Shown here piece after piece: positions 1 through 9,443 of a DNA stretch of 64,000 nucleotides. This DNA is from Symbiodinium natans (lineage: Eukaryota; Sar; Dinophyceae; Suessiales; Symbiodiniaceae), in assembly GCA_905221605.1 (NCBI GenBank), contig CAJNDS010002102.1:38501-102500 (forward strand), given 5' to 3'. Both the position numbers and the translations under genes were made by a program. The stretch's first letter is position 1. Every line of letters begins with the position of its first letter. The notes beneath the pieces were generated by a model. The model was not told where the DNA came from and did no database searches. It was given only the letters and a program-made list of their open reading frames with translations.

Positions 1-118
1 ATTTTTTTCGGTTTAGGTCGTGCTGAGCATCTTTCAAACAAGTCGCTGAACAAGCGATGCGTCTTTCATTCCTTTAGCAGCGTTTGAACCTCAAGTCTTT
101 TGTTGTCCCTTCATCACG

Positions 119-835
119 ATGTCGGGCTATCCCAGCGACGAGGAACTCGCTAAGGCTTTGGCTGAGGAAAGTGAGGAGGAGGAGGAGGTGGCAAATGACC
201 CAATCATCAGCGAAGAGGGGGCAAATGACCCACTCATCAACAAAGAGGAGCGAGACTCGCGAGACCCAAAGCTTTTCATCTTCAGAATGGTGAGCACCCT
301 TCGCCCAGAGGATTTTGTAGATGACGCCTTCCTCCAGCAGATTGCAGAGATGAGCGGAGACGAGCTAAACAAGGTGCTACTCAACATCAACAAAGACCTT
401 ATGCAGTCGGGCACTCGCGCGAAGATTGTGAAGGAAAAGCTCAAGGAGATGAACTTTGGCACGGTCAAGAAGACCAAGGACGATGACGAGGGCGACAACT
501 CATTCACCATTGAGATTACATACGAAGGCATCAGCTTCAAGGTTGTCATCTCCCCCACCGACACCATCAAGGGCATCCGTGAGAAGTGGCTTCAGCAACA
601 CCAAAAAGTCCTCAAGGGCAAGATGGGCTTGACGAAGCAGAAGTTGAAGGAGGAGCTTAGCTACTACTTCGGACAGGAGGAGATGGGGAAGAACTATCGT
701 CGCGAAGCCTCCTCTTGGCGTTTGGTGAATGGTTCTTCAATTGTCGCCACGAACAGTTCCTCATCCACATCCTCTACCTCGGGCGCTAAATCCAAGGCGA
801 TGCCGAAGAAGAAGGGCGAGAAGAATGATAAGTGA
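119..835 (+). CDS. Host-like protein with a candidate ubiquitin-like segment
   Basis: A 238-residue open frame. I do not recognise the family. The N-terminus is very acidic (residues 15-23 are mostly Glu) and holds a short internal duplication, ANDPIISEEG then ANDPLINKEE. Residues about 128-187 follow a ubiquitin-like pattern: two beta-strand-like stretches around T-Y-E-G, then S-P-T-D-T-I-K-G-I-R-E-K, where ubiquitin has P-S-D-T-I-E-N-V-K-A-K. There is no C-terminal Gly-Gly; the tail is Ser-rich (about 206-222) and ends in Lys-rich sequence. The ATG at 119 is chosen because the overlapping ORFs in other frames lack sensible composition. Base composition is clearly more GC-rich than the viral element downstream, so this is probably host. 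The ubiquitin-like assignment is by eye and uncertain; a coding gene is likely. Confidence 0.6.
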   Translation: MSGYPSDEELAKALAEESEEEEEVANDPIISEEGANDPLINKEERDSRDPKLFIFRMVSTLRPEDFVDDAFLQQIAEMSGDELNKVLLNINKDLMQSGTRAKIVKEKLKEMNFGTVKKTKDDDEGDNSFTIEITYEGISFKVVISPTDTIKGIREKWLQQHQKVLKGKMGLTKQKLKEELSYYFGQEEMGKNYRREASSWRLVNGSSIVATNSSSSTSSTSGAKSKAMPKKKGEKNDK

Positions 836-1105
836 GAGTTTGCTTTCCTTTCAAAACAATCGGTGTTCCCCTTCCTTCAATCCTATTCCTGAAGGGGTTA
901 AGTGCGATTGTTTGGTCTTTCTTGACTTGGTCAGCACTGAAGAAAGCGAGTTGAAAGAATTACTGCAGTGTTCTTTGAAGCACCTGACCTTTTGGAACTT
1001 TGCTCCGACGGGCTTGTGTTGAAGCATTGACCTGCTTTGTTCCTCAATCAAGCCTATCCAAAGCCACAGTTCAAGACCTCCGTTTTCGCCGACAGTCTTT
1101 CCACA

Positions 1106-2306
1106 ATGTCGCTCGTCTTCTACCAGAGAGGCAACAATGACCTTGTTGCCTTGGAAGTGGGGCTCGGCGTCCCCTTCAACAGTGAGAACATAGAGGGCTT
1201 GATTGTGGATGACAACAGTTCAAGACTATGTCCTTTTCCTCCGCTTCAAGAAGGATGAGATGGTGGAGCTGATGTTCAATCTTTTCGGCTTGAATGGTTT
1301 GTCAAGAAAGACGAGAGAGGAACTGGCAGACCATTTTTGTCTTGCTTGGCGTGAAGCTCAACAGACCCGTGCCGTTCTTCGCGCTAACAACGAGCAGGAC
1401 AGCGAGCACAGCGAGCAGGACAGCGAGCACAGCGAGCAGGACAGTGAGCACAGCGAGAAGGACGCGAGGAACGAGCCTCGCGAGCTTCGCGACAACGAGC
1501 ACAGCGAGAAGGACGCGACGCAGGACATCCCAATTGTGAGCCTCGGCAGTGGCGACTTGAGAACCTTGGTGCGTATCCCCAGCCAGAATAAGACGAAAGA
1601 CTTGTTCTTCTACCACGATGCCTCAGCGACCTCGGCGGACTTGTTGAACAGCTTGGGCGAAGCAATCAACCCTGACAACTCCATTGTCAAGGTCATTGGT
1701 GTTCAGTCCGAAGTGCCACTCTACGAGACAATATCTAGCCTTGGCGCTGAGGGGCTCCTTGTCCTTCCTAAGCTTAAAGGAGGAGGCAAGCGCACGAAGA
1801 CGATGTCAGAAGCCGATGCCTTGTTGACAACAAAGCAACTACGACAAGCCATTGATGAGAACATCCTTCGCCTTGAGAACATCAGCAACCCCGCTCCAGT
1901 TGTTCAGGAGACCATTGAGAAGGTCAGGTTCATTATCCAAGCGACAAAGGACAATCCGAAAGAAGTGGTTTCCGAGTTGCTTGAGCACGTCAGCGACGAG
2001 AAGTTGACGGTATTGATTTCCAGCATCTTAACCACTTCAACCAGAGTGATGGACAGGTGCAGGTTTGTGAAGGAGAACTTCCTTGAGGACTTGCACAACA
2101 AAACGGAAGACCTCATCAAGCAGAAGAACTTGACAGAGGACACCTTGGTTCTCGGCATCCGCTTCGCAATCTCCAGCCAGTTCGCCGAAACAAACGGTTC
2201 GATTGCTTGGACGGCTTTGATTGCAAAGATGACCAGCATTATCAGAAGCAGGGCATCTTCATCCACTACAACCACCGAGGATGAGGGCAACTGCATCCTG
2301 ATGTGA
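1106..2306 (+). CDS. Host-like protein with ubiquitin-like segment, GG motif and CaaX end; one frameshift
   Basis: The ATG at 1106 opens M-S-L-V-F-Y-Q-R, which ends at 1258. A second frame, open from 1203, runs to 2306. Reading from the first into the second near 1215-1225 gives one continuous acidic/hydrophobic protein, so a single-base indel, or less likely an intron, is inferred. In the long frame, residues 63-103 are a degenerate repeat of E-Q-D-S-E-H-S. Residues about 119-195 resemble a ubiquitin fold ending T-I-S-S-L-G-A-E-G-L-L-V-L-P-K-L-K-G-G-G. This is followed by about 170 helical residues. The last four residues are C-I-L-M, a canonical CaaX prenylation box. Proteolysis after the glycines would release a prenylated C-terminal part, but this is speculative. 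Codon composition matches the gene before it. Function unknown. Confidence 0.6.
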
Positions 2307-2311
2307 GAGTT

Positions 2312-2530
2312 CCAGCGAAGCACTTTGCCCAAAGGGGAAATCCGCTTTTCCCAAAGGTGAAATCCACTTTTCGCCATACTGAAATCCCTACTAACTTAAT
2401 CATAATGAGCCACCTTTTCCCAAAGGGGAAAACCACATTTCCCAAAGGAGAAAATCACCTTTCCCAAAAGAGAAAACCACTTTTCGGTATGGTGAAATCC
2501 GCTCTTCATAGAGGTGAAAGACATTTGCGG
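2312..2530. repeat. Tandem 22-bp self-complementary repeat units
   Basis: Starting just after the stop at 2306 there are about eight degenerate 22-bp units of the type CTTTTCCCAAAGGGGAAATC. They form two blocks (about 2312-2375 and 2411-2530) separated by unrelated sequence around 2376-2410. Each unit contains an imperfect palindrome, TTTCCC-AAA-GGGGAAA, so a transcript would form a string of small hairpins. They may lie in the 3' untranslated region of the gene before them. Confidence 0.7.
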
Positions 2531-2559
2531 AGAACTGAGGGACACCCAGAGGACAGTTG

Positions 2560-2877
2560 AAAAGACCATCACTGCAACGCTTCTCTCCTAAACGCCCAAA
2601 CAAGCAGTATATCCGAAAAAAGTGCTCTACCACAAAATACCCTCAAAATCCCACAAAAAAGCATTACCAAATCCCAAAATCCTTTCCTTCCTACATCCTA
2701 AACCCCTAAAACCCAAAAATAACAGATATCAAGTAGTCATATTCATAAAAATATCCAAAAAATATAAATACCCTGAAAATATAGGCAAATCCCATACAAA
2801 ATATCCCAAAATCCCAAAAATAAAATATAACATAGACTTCAAAACCAAAAATCATAAATCCCCAACCCTCGCCCGAG
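2560..2877. other. A/C-rich low-complexity stretch, no gene seen
   Basis: Rich in the words CCCAAAA and ATCCCAAA, with very few G. Overlapping short ORFs on both strands are compositional by-products. I see no conserved protein. It could be the promoter-side DNA of the small ORF at 2878 or a decayed repeat. Confidence 0.5.
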
Positions 2878-3015
2878 ATGGTTTTTAATGATAAAAGAAA
2901 CTTTTTACAACAAACACGACAGGTCAACCTCTTCACCAAGGACATTCACGCCTTCAACTACGAAGCACGGGCGCGCCCTCCCTTTGGGTTTAGGTTAGGG
3001 TTTTTAGTTGTTTAG
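2878..3015 (+). pseudogene. Possible gene 5' fragment running into telomeric repeats
   Basis: An ATG at 2878 opens a 45-codon frame whose first 32 residues have natural protein composition, including Q-V-N-L-F-T-K-D-I-H-A-F-N-Y-E-A-R. From about 2985 the frame reads straight into degenerate TTTAGGG sequence and stops there. This looks like the beginning of a host gene cut off where telomeric repeat was joined. A short chance ORF cannot be excluded. Confidence 0.35.
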
Positions 3016-3320
3016 TTTAGGGTGTTAGTTGTTTAGTTTAGGGTTTTAGGGTTTTACTTTAGGGTTTAGTTTAGGGTTAGACCTTAAGCCCTAATACCCC
3101 TAAACCCTAAAATGCTGATGACGTCGGCACTTCCTATCATTGAGACACAGAAGGAAACAGGGTTTAGGGTTTAGGGTTTAGTTCGTATAGTTTGAGGGTT
3201 GTTAAGTTTGAGGGTTGTTGTGGTTTAGTCCTTTCGGTTTAGGCGTTTAGGGTTGTTGTGGTTTAGTCCTTTCGGTTTAGAAGGGTTGTTGTGGTTTATT
3301 TAGATTAGGACTATGTTTTA
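2985..3320. repeat. Degenerate interstitial telomeric repeats left of the viral element
   Basis: Irregular TTTAGGG derivatives, including GTTTAGTTTAGGG and GGTTTAGGGTTTAGGG, and a short inverted patch of CCCTAAA near 3089-3112. At about 3212, 3250 and 3283 a larger unit (GGGTTGTTGTGGTTTA followed by GTCCTTTCGGTTTA) is repeated with 33-38 bp spacing. Non-telomeric sequence at 3113-3160 interrupts the array. No gene. Confidence 0.8.
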
Positions 3321-3517
3321 AAAAAGTGGCATTATACATTCTTTTGTTTTCGTTTTCTTAAAAATCAATGCCCCTTTTTTGGAGGTGTTTAGGGTTATAG
3401 TATTTTTATTTATTGGCTGTCGCCACAACCGCCGACCACCAGCCCACCCAAGCCACCAGCCCCAGCAACCACCGCTACACCCGCTACAACCTCGCTACAC
3501 CCAGAGCGCCCCCAAAC

Positions 3518-3527
3518 CTACTTAAAG
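3518..3527 (+). promoter_or_regulatory. CTACTTAAAG motif upstream of polymerase
   Basis: Exact CTACTTAAAG, 20 nt before the ATG at 3548. It is the same word found before five other genes of the element. It supports 3548 rather than an upstream alternative start. Confidence 0.75.
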
Positions 3528-3547
3528 GGAAGCCCCCTTATACCCTA

Positions 3548-6500
3548 ATGGCTGAGCAGGGTGCCCTGAGAACCGCAATGCGATATGTATTAAATAGCAA
3601 AACAGGTGAAATAAAAAAGACAAAAAAAGGAAAAGAATTAAAACAAGTTATAATAGATGGATTAACATTTAAATACGATAAAGATAAACCTTTTACAGGA
3701 CGATTAAAGGAACATTTAAATGACATTCTTAAAAGACCAGCATTTAAACGATTTGAGATATTAGACAAAGCAGTTAAAGGAGTTAGAGTAAGAAGGGCAT
3801 TATCAAGATATGCTATTTCAACGATAGGTAAAAGAACTGATAATTTTAGTGCTTTAAAAGCTTACGCTAATACCTGTTGAGTTTGTTTGAAGACAGGTTA
3901 TAGAAGAAGATGAGACAACAGAAGAAATATTAAGTTCAATTAGGAGTAGAAGATATAATATATTAAACGAAGAGGACTTAAACAAAGCAGTTAATAATGC
4001 AGGAAATGATATTCAAATTATACTTGAAAATAAACAATTGCAAAAATCAGGTTTAAGCATAAAAAAAGTCAATAAAATCACTATTCATTATGATAAATAT
4101 GACCCGACAAGAGAAGGACAATATATTGAACTACCGCGATGGGTGGCTTTAAAAAAGGCTTGTATTAATATAAAAATTATGATAATTTATGTTTTAAATA
4201 CTGTGTATGGTGTAAGTTTTATGAGACATATAAAAAAGACCACCCTGATAGATTATATCATTACAAAAAATACTTAGAAAATGATAATTTCATAAAATGG
4301 GATGGTGTAGAGTTCCCAGCGTGTAATGATGACATAGATAAGTTTGAAGAAGCTAATGATAATACTATATCAGTTAATGTGTATACCATTGATAAAGATG
4401 TAGATAAAATAAGAGTAGATAAAATAACAAAAATAACGAACCCAATATGTCATATTAATTTGTTAAGACTTGATGAAGAGAATAATAACCACTATGTATT
4501 AATTAAGGATTACAACCGACTAATGGGAAGTCAGACGAACAAGCAAAAAGATAAACTGTTTCATTGTCAGTATTGTCAGAAGGGTTTTAATCAAGAAAAA
4601 CTATTACAAGCACATTTGTTAAAAGGATGTATGGCTAATGAGGTTCAAGCGATAGAGATGCCAGAAGAGAAAGAAAAAATGAGCTTTCAAAAGCACTACA
4701 AGAAATTAAAGTGTCCGTATGTTATTTATGGAGATTTTGAATGTTTAACCACCTTATCTAACGAAGGATTAAAAGGGTCGTATCAAAATCATATTCCATC
4801 AGGTTTTATGCTTAATGTTGTTAATTCTATTTCAGGTGAAGCTAAACCATATTTATACAGAGGTGAAGATTGTATGGAGGTATTTTGTAAAACTATGAAC
4901 GAGATAAGAGAGGAAATATTTGATGTAATGAATAACCCTAAAGATATGGAAAAATTAACACACGAAGAGGAAGGGAAACATTTAACAGCGAAGCGTTGTT
5001 TTATTTGCAACGGTGCTTTTAATCCAAATGTTAAAGCAAAAACTAAAGTTAAAGATGCTTCGCCAGAGACGAGCAAGGCGAACCTTGGTAAAACCAAGGT
5101 GCGCGACCACTGCCATTTTACAGGTAAATACAAAGGCGCGGCACATCATAAATGTAATTTAGATTATTGTTTCAAACACTTTAAAATACCTATATTTTTT
5201 CATAATCTTAAAAACTATGATGCTCATTTAGTTATATCTCATCTTGATAAGTTAAATACTGATAAAGACGATGTCAGCGTAATAGCACAAAACAGCGAGA
5301 AGTTTATAACCTTTTGTCTTAAACAACTTGAATTTAAGGACAGTTTCAGTTTCTTATCTTCATCGTTAGATAAGTTGGTTAAATTAACTAAATATGAAGA
5401 TAATGTTAAACGAAACAACTGGACACAACATTTTAAATATAGTAAAATAAGTAATTATGTTAAAGACGATTATGATTTAGATTTACTGACAGATAAAGGA
5501 GTTTATCCGTATGACTATATGAATGAGTTTAAGAAATTCAATGAAACAACACTACCCGATAAAAAGGAGTTTTATAGTAGATTAGGTGAAGAAGACATAA
5601 GCGATAAAGACTATGAAAGAGCAAAGCACATTTGGAAACACTTTAAAATAAAAAATCTCGGTGAGTATCACGACTTGTATTTGAAAACAGATGTTTTATT
5701 ATTAACGGATGTGTTTGAGAACTTTAGAAATCAATGTTTAATAGATTATGAATTAGACCCAGCACATTATTATACATTACCTAATTTCGCTTGGGACGCT
5801 ATGCTATTAAAAACAGGCATACAGTTAGATTTAATATACGACGAAGACCTTTATAAAATGGTTGAGCGAGGACTTCGCGGTGGAATGTGCCAAGTGTCTC
5901 ACAGAATGGCAGAAGCAAATAATAAATATATGGAAGACGATTATGATAATAATAAACCGTCGTCATATATTAACTATCTTGATGCTAATAATCTTTATGG
6001 CTTAGCGATGTGTCAGAAACTACCATATAAAGATATTAAATTCGTTGAGGGCAACTTTACAGAAGAACATATAGATACTTGGAGCGTTTTAGGTTATGGT
6101 TATATTTTAGATGTTGATTTAGAGTATCCGAAAGAACTGCACGATAAACATATTGACTACCCACTCGCCCCTGAAATTATGAATGTCACCGCTGATATGT
6201 TAAGTGATACACAAAAAGATGTATACAAAGCATATCATTTCAATCAAGCGCCGAAGGACGAGAAAACAAACAAATTAATATTAAATGTCAATCACAAGGA
6301 GAATTATGTATTGCACATTAAACTCTTAAGATATTATCTTAAACAAGGACTAAAACTAAAGAAGATTAATAGAGTAATCCAGTTTAGACAAAAAGAATGG
6401 TTAAAACCTTGGATTGATTTTAACACTGAAAAAAGAAAGAAGGCGAATAGCGACTTTGAAAAGGATATGTATAAATTAATGAACAATGCGGTGTATGGAA

Positions 6501-7246
6501 AAACGATGGAGAATGTAAGAGAGCATATTAACTTTGAATTAGTTGATACACCCGAGCGCTTCCAAAAAGTGGTTAATTCACCTACTTATAAACACAGACA
6601 CATCATTAATGAAAACCTCGTAGGAGTGGAGAAGTTAAAAGAAACAGTTAAACTCAATAAGCCTATCTATGTAGGTATGAGTATTTTAGACTTATCTAAG
6701 TTGCATATGTATAGCTTCTATTATGATGTGTTAAAGAAGAAGTATAATAACGATGTAAGGTTAATATATACTGACACTGATAGTTTCGTTATACACACTA
6801 AAACAGAAGACATATACAACGACTTTAAAGATATTAATAAATATATGGACTTTAGCGGTTATGATAAAGACCATAAATGCTATGATGCTACTAATAAGAA
6901 GGTGCTTGGAAAATTTAAGGACGAGGTGGATGGAAAAATTATAACCAACTTTATAGGATTAAAACCTAAGTCGTATACCTTTAAAATACATAGTCAGGAA
7001 AAGGAAGAGAAGAAGAGTAAAGGTATTGTAAAGCATAAAGTGAAGAAGGAACTTAACTTTGACAAATACAAGGACACTCTTGAAAATAACAGTTGTGATA
7101 GTGTTAGTTTCAACAGCATTAGAAGTAAAAACCATCAGATATATTCAATAAATCAGGTTAAACAAGCATTGTCTTCATTTGATAATAAAAGATATTACTT
7201 AGATAATATAAATAGTCTGCCTTATGGGCACTATTTAATAGTTTAA
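3548..7246 (+). pseudogene. polB: Family-B DNA polymerase of Polinton type, frame-disrupted N-terminus
   Basis: Replicative polymerase of the element; the family is protein-primed. It begins M-A-E-Q-G-A-L-R at 3548. The frame stops at 3878-3880, continues in another frame (about 3891-4172, just after a further TGA at 3888), then returns to the original frame after a homopolymer A run at 4172-4176 and stays open to 7246. In the 955-residue main part (numbered from the in-frame ATG at 4379) I see a C2H2-like finger (62-83), exonuclease I D119-F-E121, a Cys/His zinc cluster like endonuclease VII (C207, C210, H244, H246, H256, C259), exonuclease II N278-Y-D281 and exonuclease III Y434 to D438. 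Polymerase A is D535 with N-L-Y, B is N703 to Y-G-K708 and C is Y-T-D799-T-D801. All catalytic residues are intact. Lesions lie only in the N-terminal quarter, so they are either young mutations or sequencing indels. Confidence 0.93.
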
Positions 7247-7548
7247 ACATATTCTCTTTTAACATCATCAAATTTAACACCATAATAATCCAAAGTTTGT
7301 TGTTTAGGTTCTTTTATTTCACAATTGTTTAATTTATTGACATATACATTTCTTTTATTTTTATAAGTGTCACGGCTTTGCCCTGAGGATGCTAAAGCAT
7401 CGTCACCACTTTTATCCATTGGTTTATTGTATTGTTTAGATTTATTGGTTAATTCATCAAGTTTTTTATCAATCATTTCTAATTTATCTAATATCTTTTG
7501 AAACTTAGTTGCTTTTGTTTCTTTAACCTCATCATCAACATCACTCAT
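7243..7548 (-). CDS. Small coiled-coil protein, unknown
   Basis: 101 residues, convergent with the polymerase, the two stops overlapping by four bases. Residues about 10-40 form a charged heptad-like helix with K-I-L-D-K-L-E-M-I-D-K-K-L. The rest is polar and Lys-rich. A TCTA motif lies 10 nt before the start on the coding strand. Family not recognised. A structural or assembly role is possible from the promoter class only. Confidence 0.65.
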   Translation of the reverse strand: MSDVDDEVKETKATKFQKILDKLEMIDKKLDELTNKSKQYNKPMDKSGDDALASSGQSRDTYKNKRNVYVNKLNNCEIKEPKQQTLDYYGVKFDDVKREYV

Positions 7549-7558
7549 ATAAAAGTTT

Positions 7559-7562
7559 TAGA
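7559..7562 (-). promoter_or_regulatory. TCTA motif before the gene ending at 7548
   Basis: Reads TTAATCTAAAAC on the minus strand, 10 nt upstream of the ATG, in AT-rich DNA. Confidence 0.6.
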
Positions 7563-7597
7563 TTAAAACTTTTTTAAAAACTTTGCGTTTAAAAGCA

Positions 7598-7825
7598 TTA
7601 TAAAGACTTGTTTTTTTCTTTGAGCGAGACATAACGGTTCATACTGTCTAAGCACCTTCTACATATTTTGTTGTATTCTTTGTTTTTCTTATAACTCTTG
7701 AACGCTTCTATATTTTTACATATTTTACAATTCGGGCAGTATCTTATATCATTTAGTCCATAATGACAATCATTATCATCAGTATCAAAGAATGACACCA
7801 CAATTTTATCAACATAAATACACAT
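7598..7825 (-). CDS. Small zinc-ribbon protein
   Basis: 75 residues. The central part has C30-P-N-C33-K-I-C36, then a basic helix, then C55-R-R-C58. This is a four-to-five-cysteine zinc ribbon resembling the metal-binding module that precedes HNH nucleases in phages and viruses. No HNH catalytic residues follow, so only a nucleic-acid-binding role can be suggested. The ATG is directly preceded by a perfect inverted repeat containing TCTA. Confidence 0.65.
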   Translation of the reverse strand: MCIYVDKIVVSFFDTDDNDCHYGLNDIRYCPNCKICKNIEAFKSYKKNKEYNKICRRCLDSMNRYVSLKEKNKSL

Positions 7826-7859
7826 TTTACTTATAATCTAACATAGATTATAAGTAAAA
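7825..7859. promoter_or_regulatory. Perfect 16-bp inverted repeat carrying TCTA on both strands
   Basis: Arms 7825-7840 and 7844-7859 are exactly complementary around a 3-base centre (ACA). The left arm begins at the first base of the start codon of the minus-strand gene. TCTA is present on each strand (7837-7840 and 7844-7847), making a symmetric promoter-like element. Confidence 0.7.
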
Positions 7860-8055
7860 AGCTCCTTTTTCCAAAACTAATTACACACTTGCTTATGAAG
7901 TGCTATTGAATGTGTCGCAATACTTTCCCCTTTCTTGCGTTCATTCAATGAGTGGGAAACACTGATTTTTTTCCGGACGAGGGGTGATTGTTCCTGTTTC
8001 AATGTCTGGGACTTCTATACACTGTCAAGTTAAGCTATATTTCAATCTTTAAATA
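7860..8055. other. Non-coding gap with a stem-loop, possible origin or small RNA
   Basis: The longest gap in the left half of the element, visibly less AT-rich than its surroundings. It holds an interrupted stem: ATTGAATG (7905-7912) pairs with CATTCAAT (7942-7949), and CGCAA (7916-7920) with TTGCG (7935-7939), around a pyrimidine-rich loop. No ORF is credible here. The role is a guess. Confidence 0.4.
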
Positions 8056-8430
8056 TTAATCCATACTATGTAATTGTTCTATACTCTTAATATCTTTTTT
8101 AATTTCAGTTATATCTGTCTCGCATTTCTCAACACGCTCTTCTAATTCTTCGGGCGTTATTTGAGTTTTACCCCAACCTGTATCACATATTGCAACACTA
8201 CCTAACTGATTATCTTGTTTAAAAATGTCATTACCGTCAGGTGTAGCTCCACGACCATTACCAATTCTCCACGAACTCCTCTCTTCTACTTGATTAACTA
8301 CAACATTACCATCTTTATCCGTCGTTGTTTTAGTCTCTTTATGAAAGACTTTTTTACCACACCTGCAAAAATTACAATTAACACTACCTTTTTCAATAGT
8401 AATACTACCTTTGTCTTCTTTATCGCTCAT
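8056..8430 (-). CDS. Unknown protein with Cys cluster and C-terminal coiled coil
   Basis: 124 residues. The N-terminus has C19-N-F-C22-R-C24 in a short metal-binding-like turn. The middle contains W-R-I-G-N-G and a D-T-G-W-G-K-T stretch. The last 30 residues (E-E-L-E-E-R-V-E-K-C and onward) form a regular coiled coil. A TCTA motif lies 10 nt before the start. No family recognised. The coil suggests an oligomer. Confidence 0.65.
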   Translation of the reverse strand: MSDKEDKGSITIEKGSVNCNFCRCGKKVFHKETKTTTDKDGNVVVNQVEERSSWRIGNGRGATPDGNDIFKQDNQLGSVAICDTGWGKTQITPEELEERVEKCETDITEIKKDIKSIEQLHSMD

Positions 8431-8435
8431 TTACA

Positions 8436-8576
8436 TTATTTAGATTTTAATTTAATATACACTATTAAAGATTTAAATAACTCTAACAAACTATAACAAC
8501 ATCTCTTATATTTATTTGGTAAAACTATTTCTTCTATCTTCTCCAGCTCATTGATTACCTCTATATAATCGTTCAT
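8436..8576 (-). CDS. 46-residue ORF, unknown
   Basis: It starts M-N-D-Y-I-E-V-I-N-E-L-E-K and is predicted largely helical, with one Cys-Cys pair and a Lys-rich end. It fills the gap between the gene before it and the packaging ATPase gene, which is transcribed the other way. It lacks a clear TCTA motif. Its size makes chance possible, but packing and composition favour a gene. Confidence 0.4.
   Translation of the reverse strand: MNDYIEVINELEKIEEIVLPNKYKRCCYSLLELFKSLIVYIKLKSK
8441..8444 (-). promoter_or_regulatory. TCTA motif before the gene ending at 8430
   Basis: Minus-strand AAATCTAAATAA, 10 nt upstream of the ATG. Confidence 0.6.
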
Positions 8577-8598
8577 ATATTAATAACGATATAACTTT

Positions 8599-8602
8599 TC
8601 TA
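8599..8602 (+). promoter_or_regulatory. TCTA motif before packaging ATPase
   Basis: TTTTCTATG, 13 nt before the ATG at 8616, followed by A/T-only DNA. Confidence 0.6.
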
Positions 8603-8615
8603 TGTATTAATAATA

Positions 8616-9410
8616 ATGTCAGATATTCCTATTGTAAAACCCATTAATGTTAAAGAATACGATTTTAAACAATCTAAATACGAAGTAGCACCTAAACTAC
8701 CTTTTAGTCAAATAATAATTGGTCCTTCAGGAAGTGGTAAAGGAATATTATTACAATCTATGATATTGGATATTTACAGAGGTGTCTTTGAAAGGATATA
8801 TATTTGGTCTCCTTCAATTTCAGTTGATAGTAATTGGACACCGGTTAAAAAATACATTCAAGACGAGTTGAAGGTTGATTTAGAAAAGGAAAAGTGCTTA
8901 TTTGATGAATATATACCGGAAGAATTAGACAAGGTGATAAAAAGACAGCATAAAGTGATAGAATACCAGAAGAAGAACGACCACAAAAAATTATTCTCAA
9001 TCCTTATTATAGTGGATGACTTCGCTGACAGTAAGGCTTTTTCAAGAAACTCGCCTTTGTTAAATCAGTTGTATGTTCGCGGGAGACACAACGCAATCAA
9101 TATCATAACAAGCACACAAAAATTTAATGCCTTGTCTCCTATCATTCGTGTTCATAGTCGCCAGTTATTCTTCTTCAGGTTCAGGAACTACAAAGAGATA
9201 GAGACAATGGTTGAAGAGTTAAGTGCAGTCTTGATTAAGAAGTCGTCCGTTGCAGACGCTAAAAACTTGGCAGAAGCAAAGAAACTAATGTTAGAAGTGT
9301 ATAATATAGCTACGGAAGAACCATATAGTTTCTTGTTTATTAATTTAATGAAAGGTGATGTAAATGATATGTTTTACAAGCGGTTTGATGCTAAACTGGT
9401 AATAGACTGA
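8616..9410 (+). CDS. Genome-packaging ATPase (A32 / FtsK-HerA type)
   Basis: 264 residues, the usual size for packaging ATPases of the Polinton/virophage group. It drives DNA into the preformed capsid by ATP hydrolysis. Walker A is G36-P-S-G-S-G-K42-G. Walker B is L-I-I-V-D134-D135. A later segment, R-G-R-H-N-A-I-N-I-I-T-S-T-Q168, matches the Arg-rich loop and sensor glutamine of A32-like enzymes. The frame is intact. The gene stands divergent from the small minus-strand genes and is followed by a small membrane-protein gene with the other promoter type. Confidence 0.93.
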   Translation: MSDIPIVKPINVKEYDFKQSKYEVAPKLPFSQIIIGPSGSGKGILLQSMILDIYRGVFERIYIWSPSISVDSNWTPVKKYIQDELKVDLEKEKCLFDEYIPEELDKVIKRQHKVIEYQKKNDHKKLFSILIIVDDFADSKAFSRNSPLLNQLYVRGRHNAINIITSTQKFNALSPIIRVHSRQLFFFRFRNYKEIETMVEELSAVLIKKSSVADAKNLAEAKKLMLEVYNIATEEPYSFLFINLMKGDVNDMFYKRFDAKLVID

Positions 9411-9413
9411 ATA

Positions 9414-9422
9414 TACTTAAAG
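9414..9422 (+). promoter_or_regulatory. TACTTAAAG motif before small membrane protein
   Basis: ATATACTTAAAGACA, 21 nt before the ATG at 9444; nine of ten positions match the CTACTTAAAG motif. Confidence 0.65.
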
Positions 9423-9443
9423 ACAGAACAACTTTAAACAATA

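Noticed and set aside
2312-2530. CRISPR-like array
   Set aside because: Units are contiguous without unique spacers and the context is eukaryotic.
3413-3547. N-terminal extension of the polymerase frame
   Set aside because: It has no ATG, is Pro/Thr/Ala-rich and GC-rich, and lies upstream of the promoter motif; the start at 3548 is better.
8215-8496. Plus-strand ORF opposite the gene at 8056-8430
   Set aside because: Antisense shadow; the minus-strand frame has a promoter motif, coiled coil and Cys cluster.
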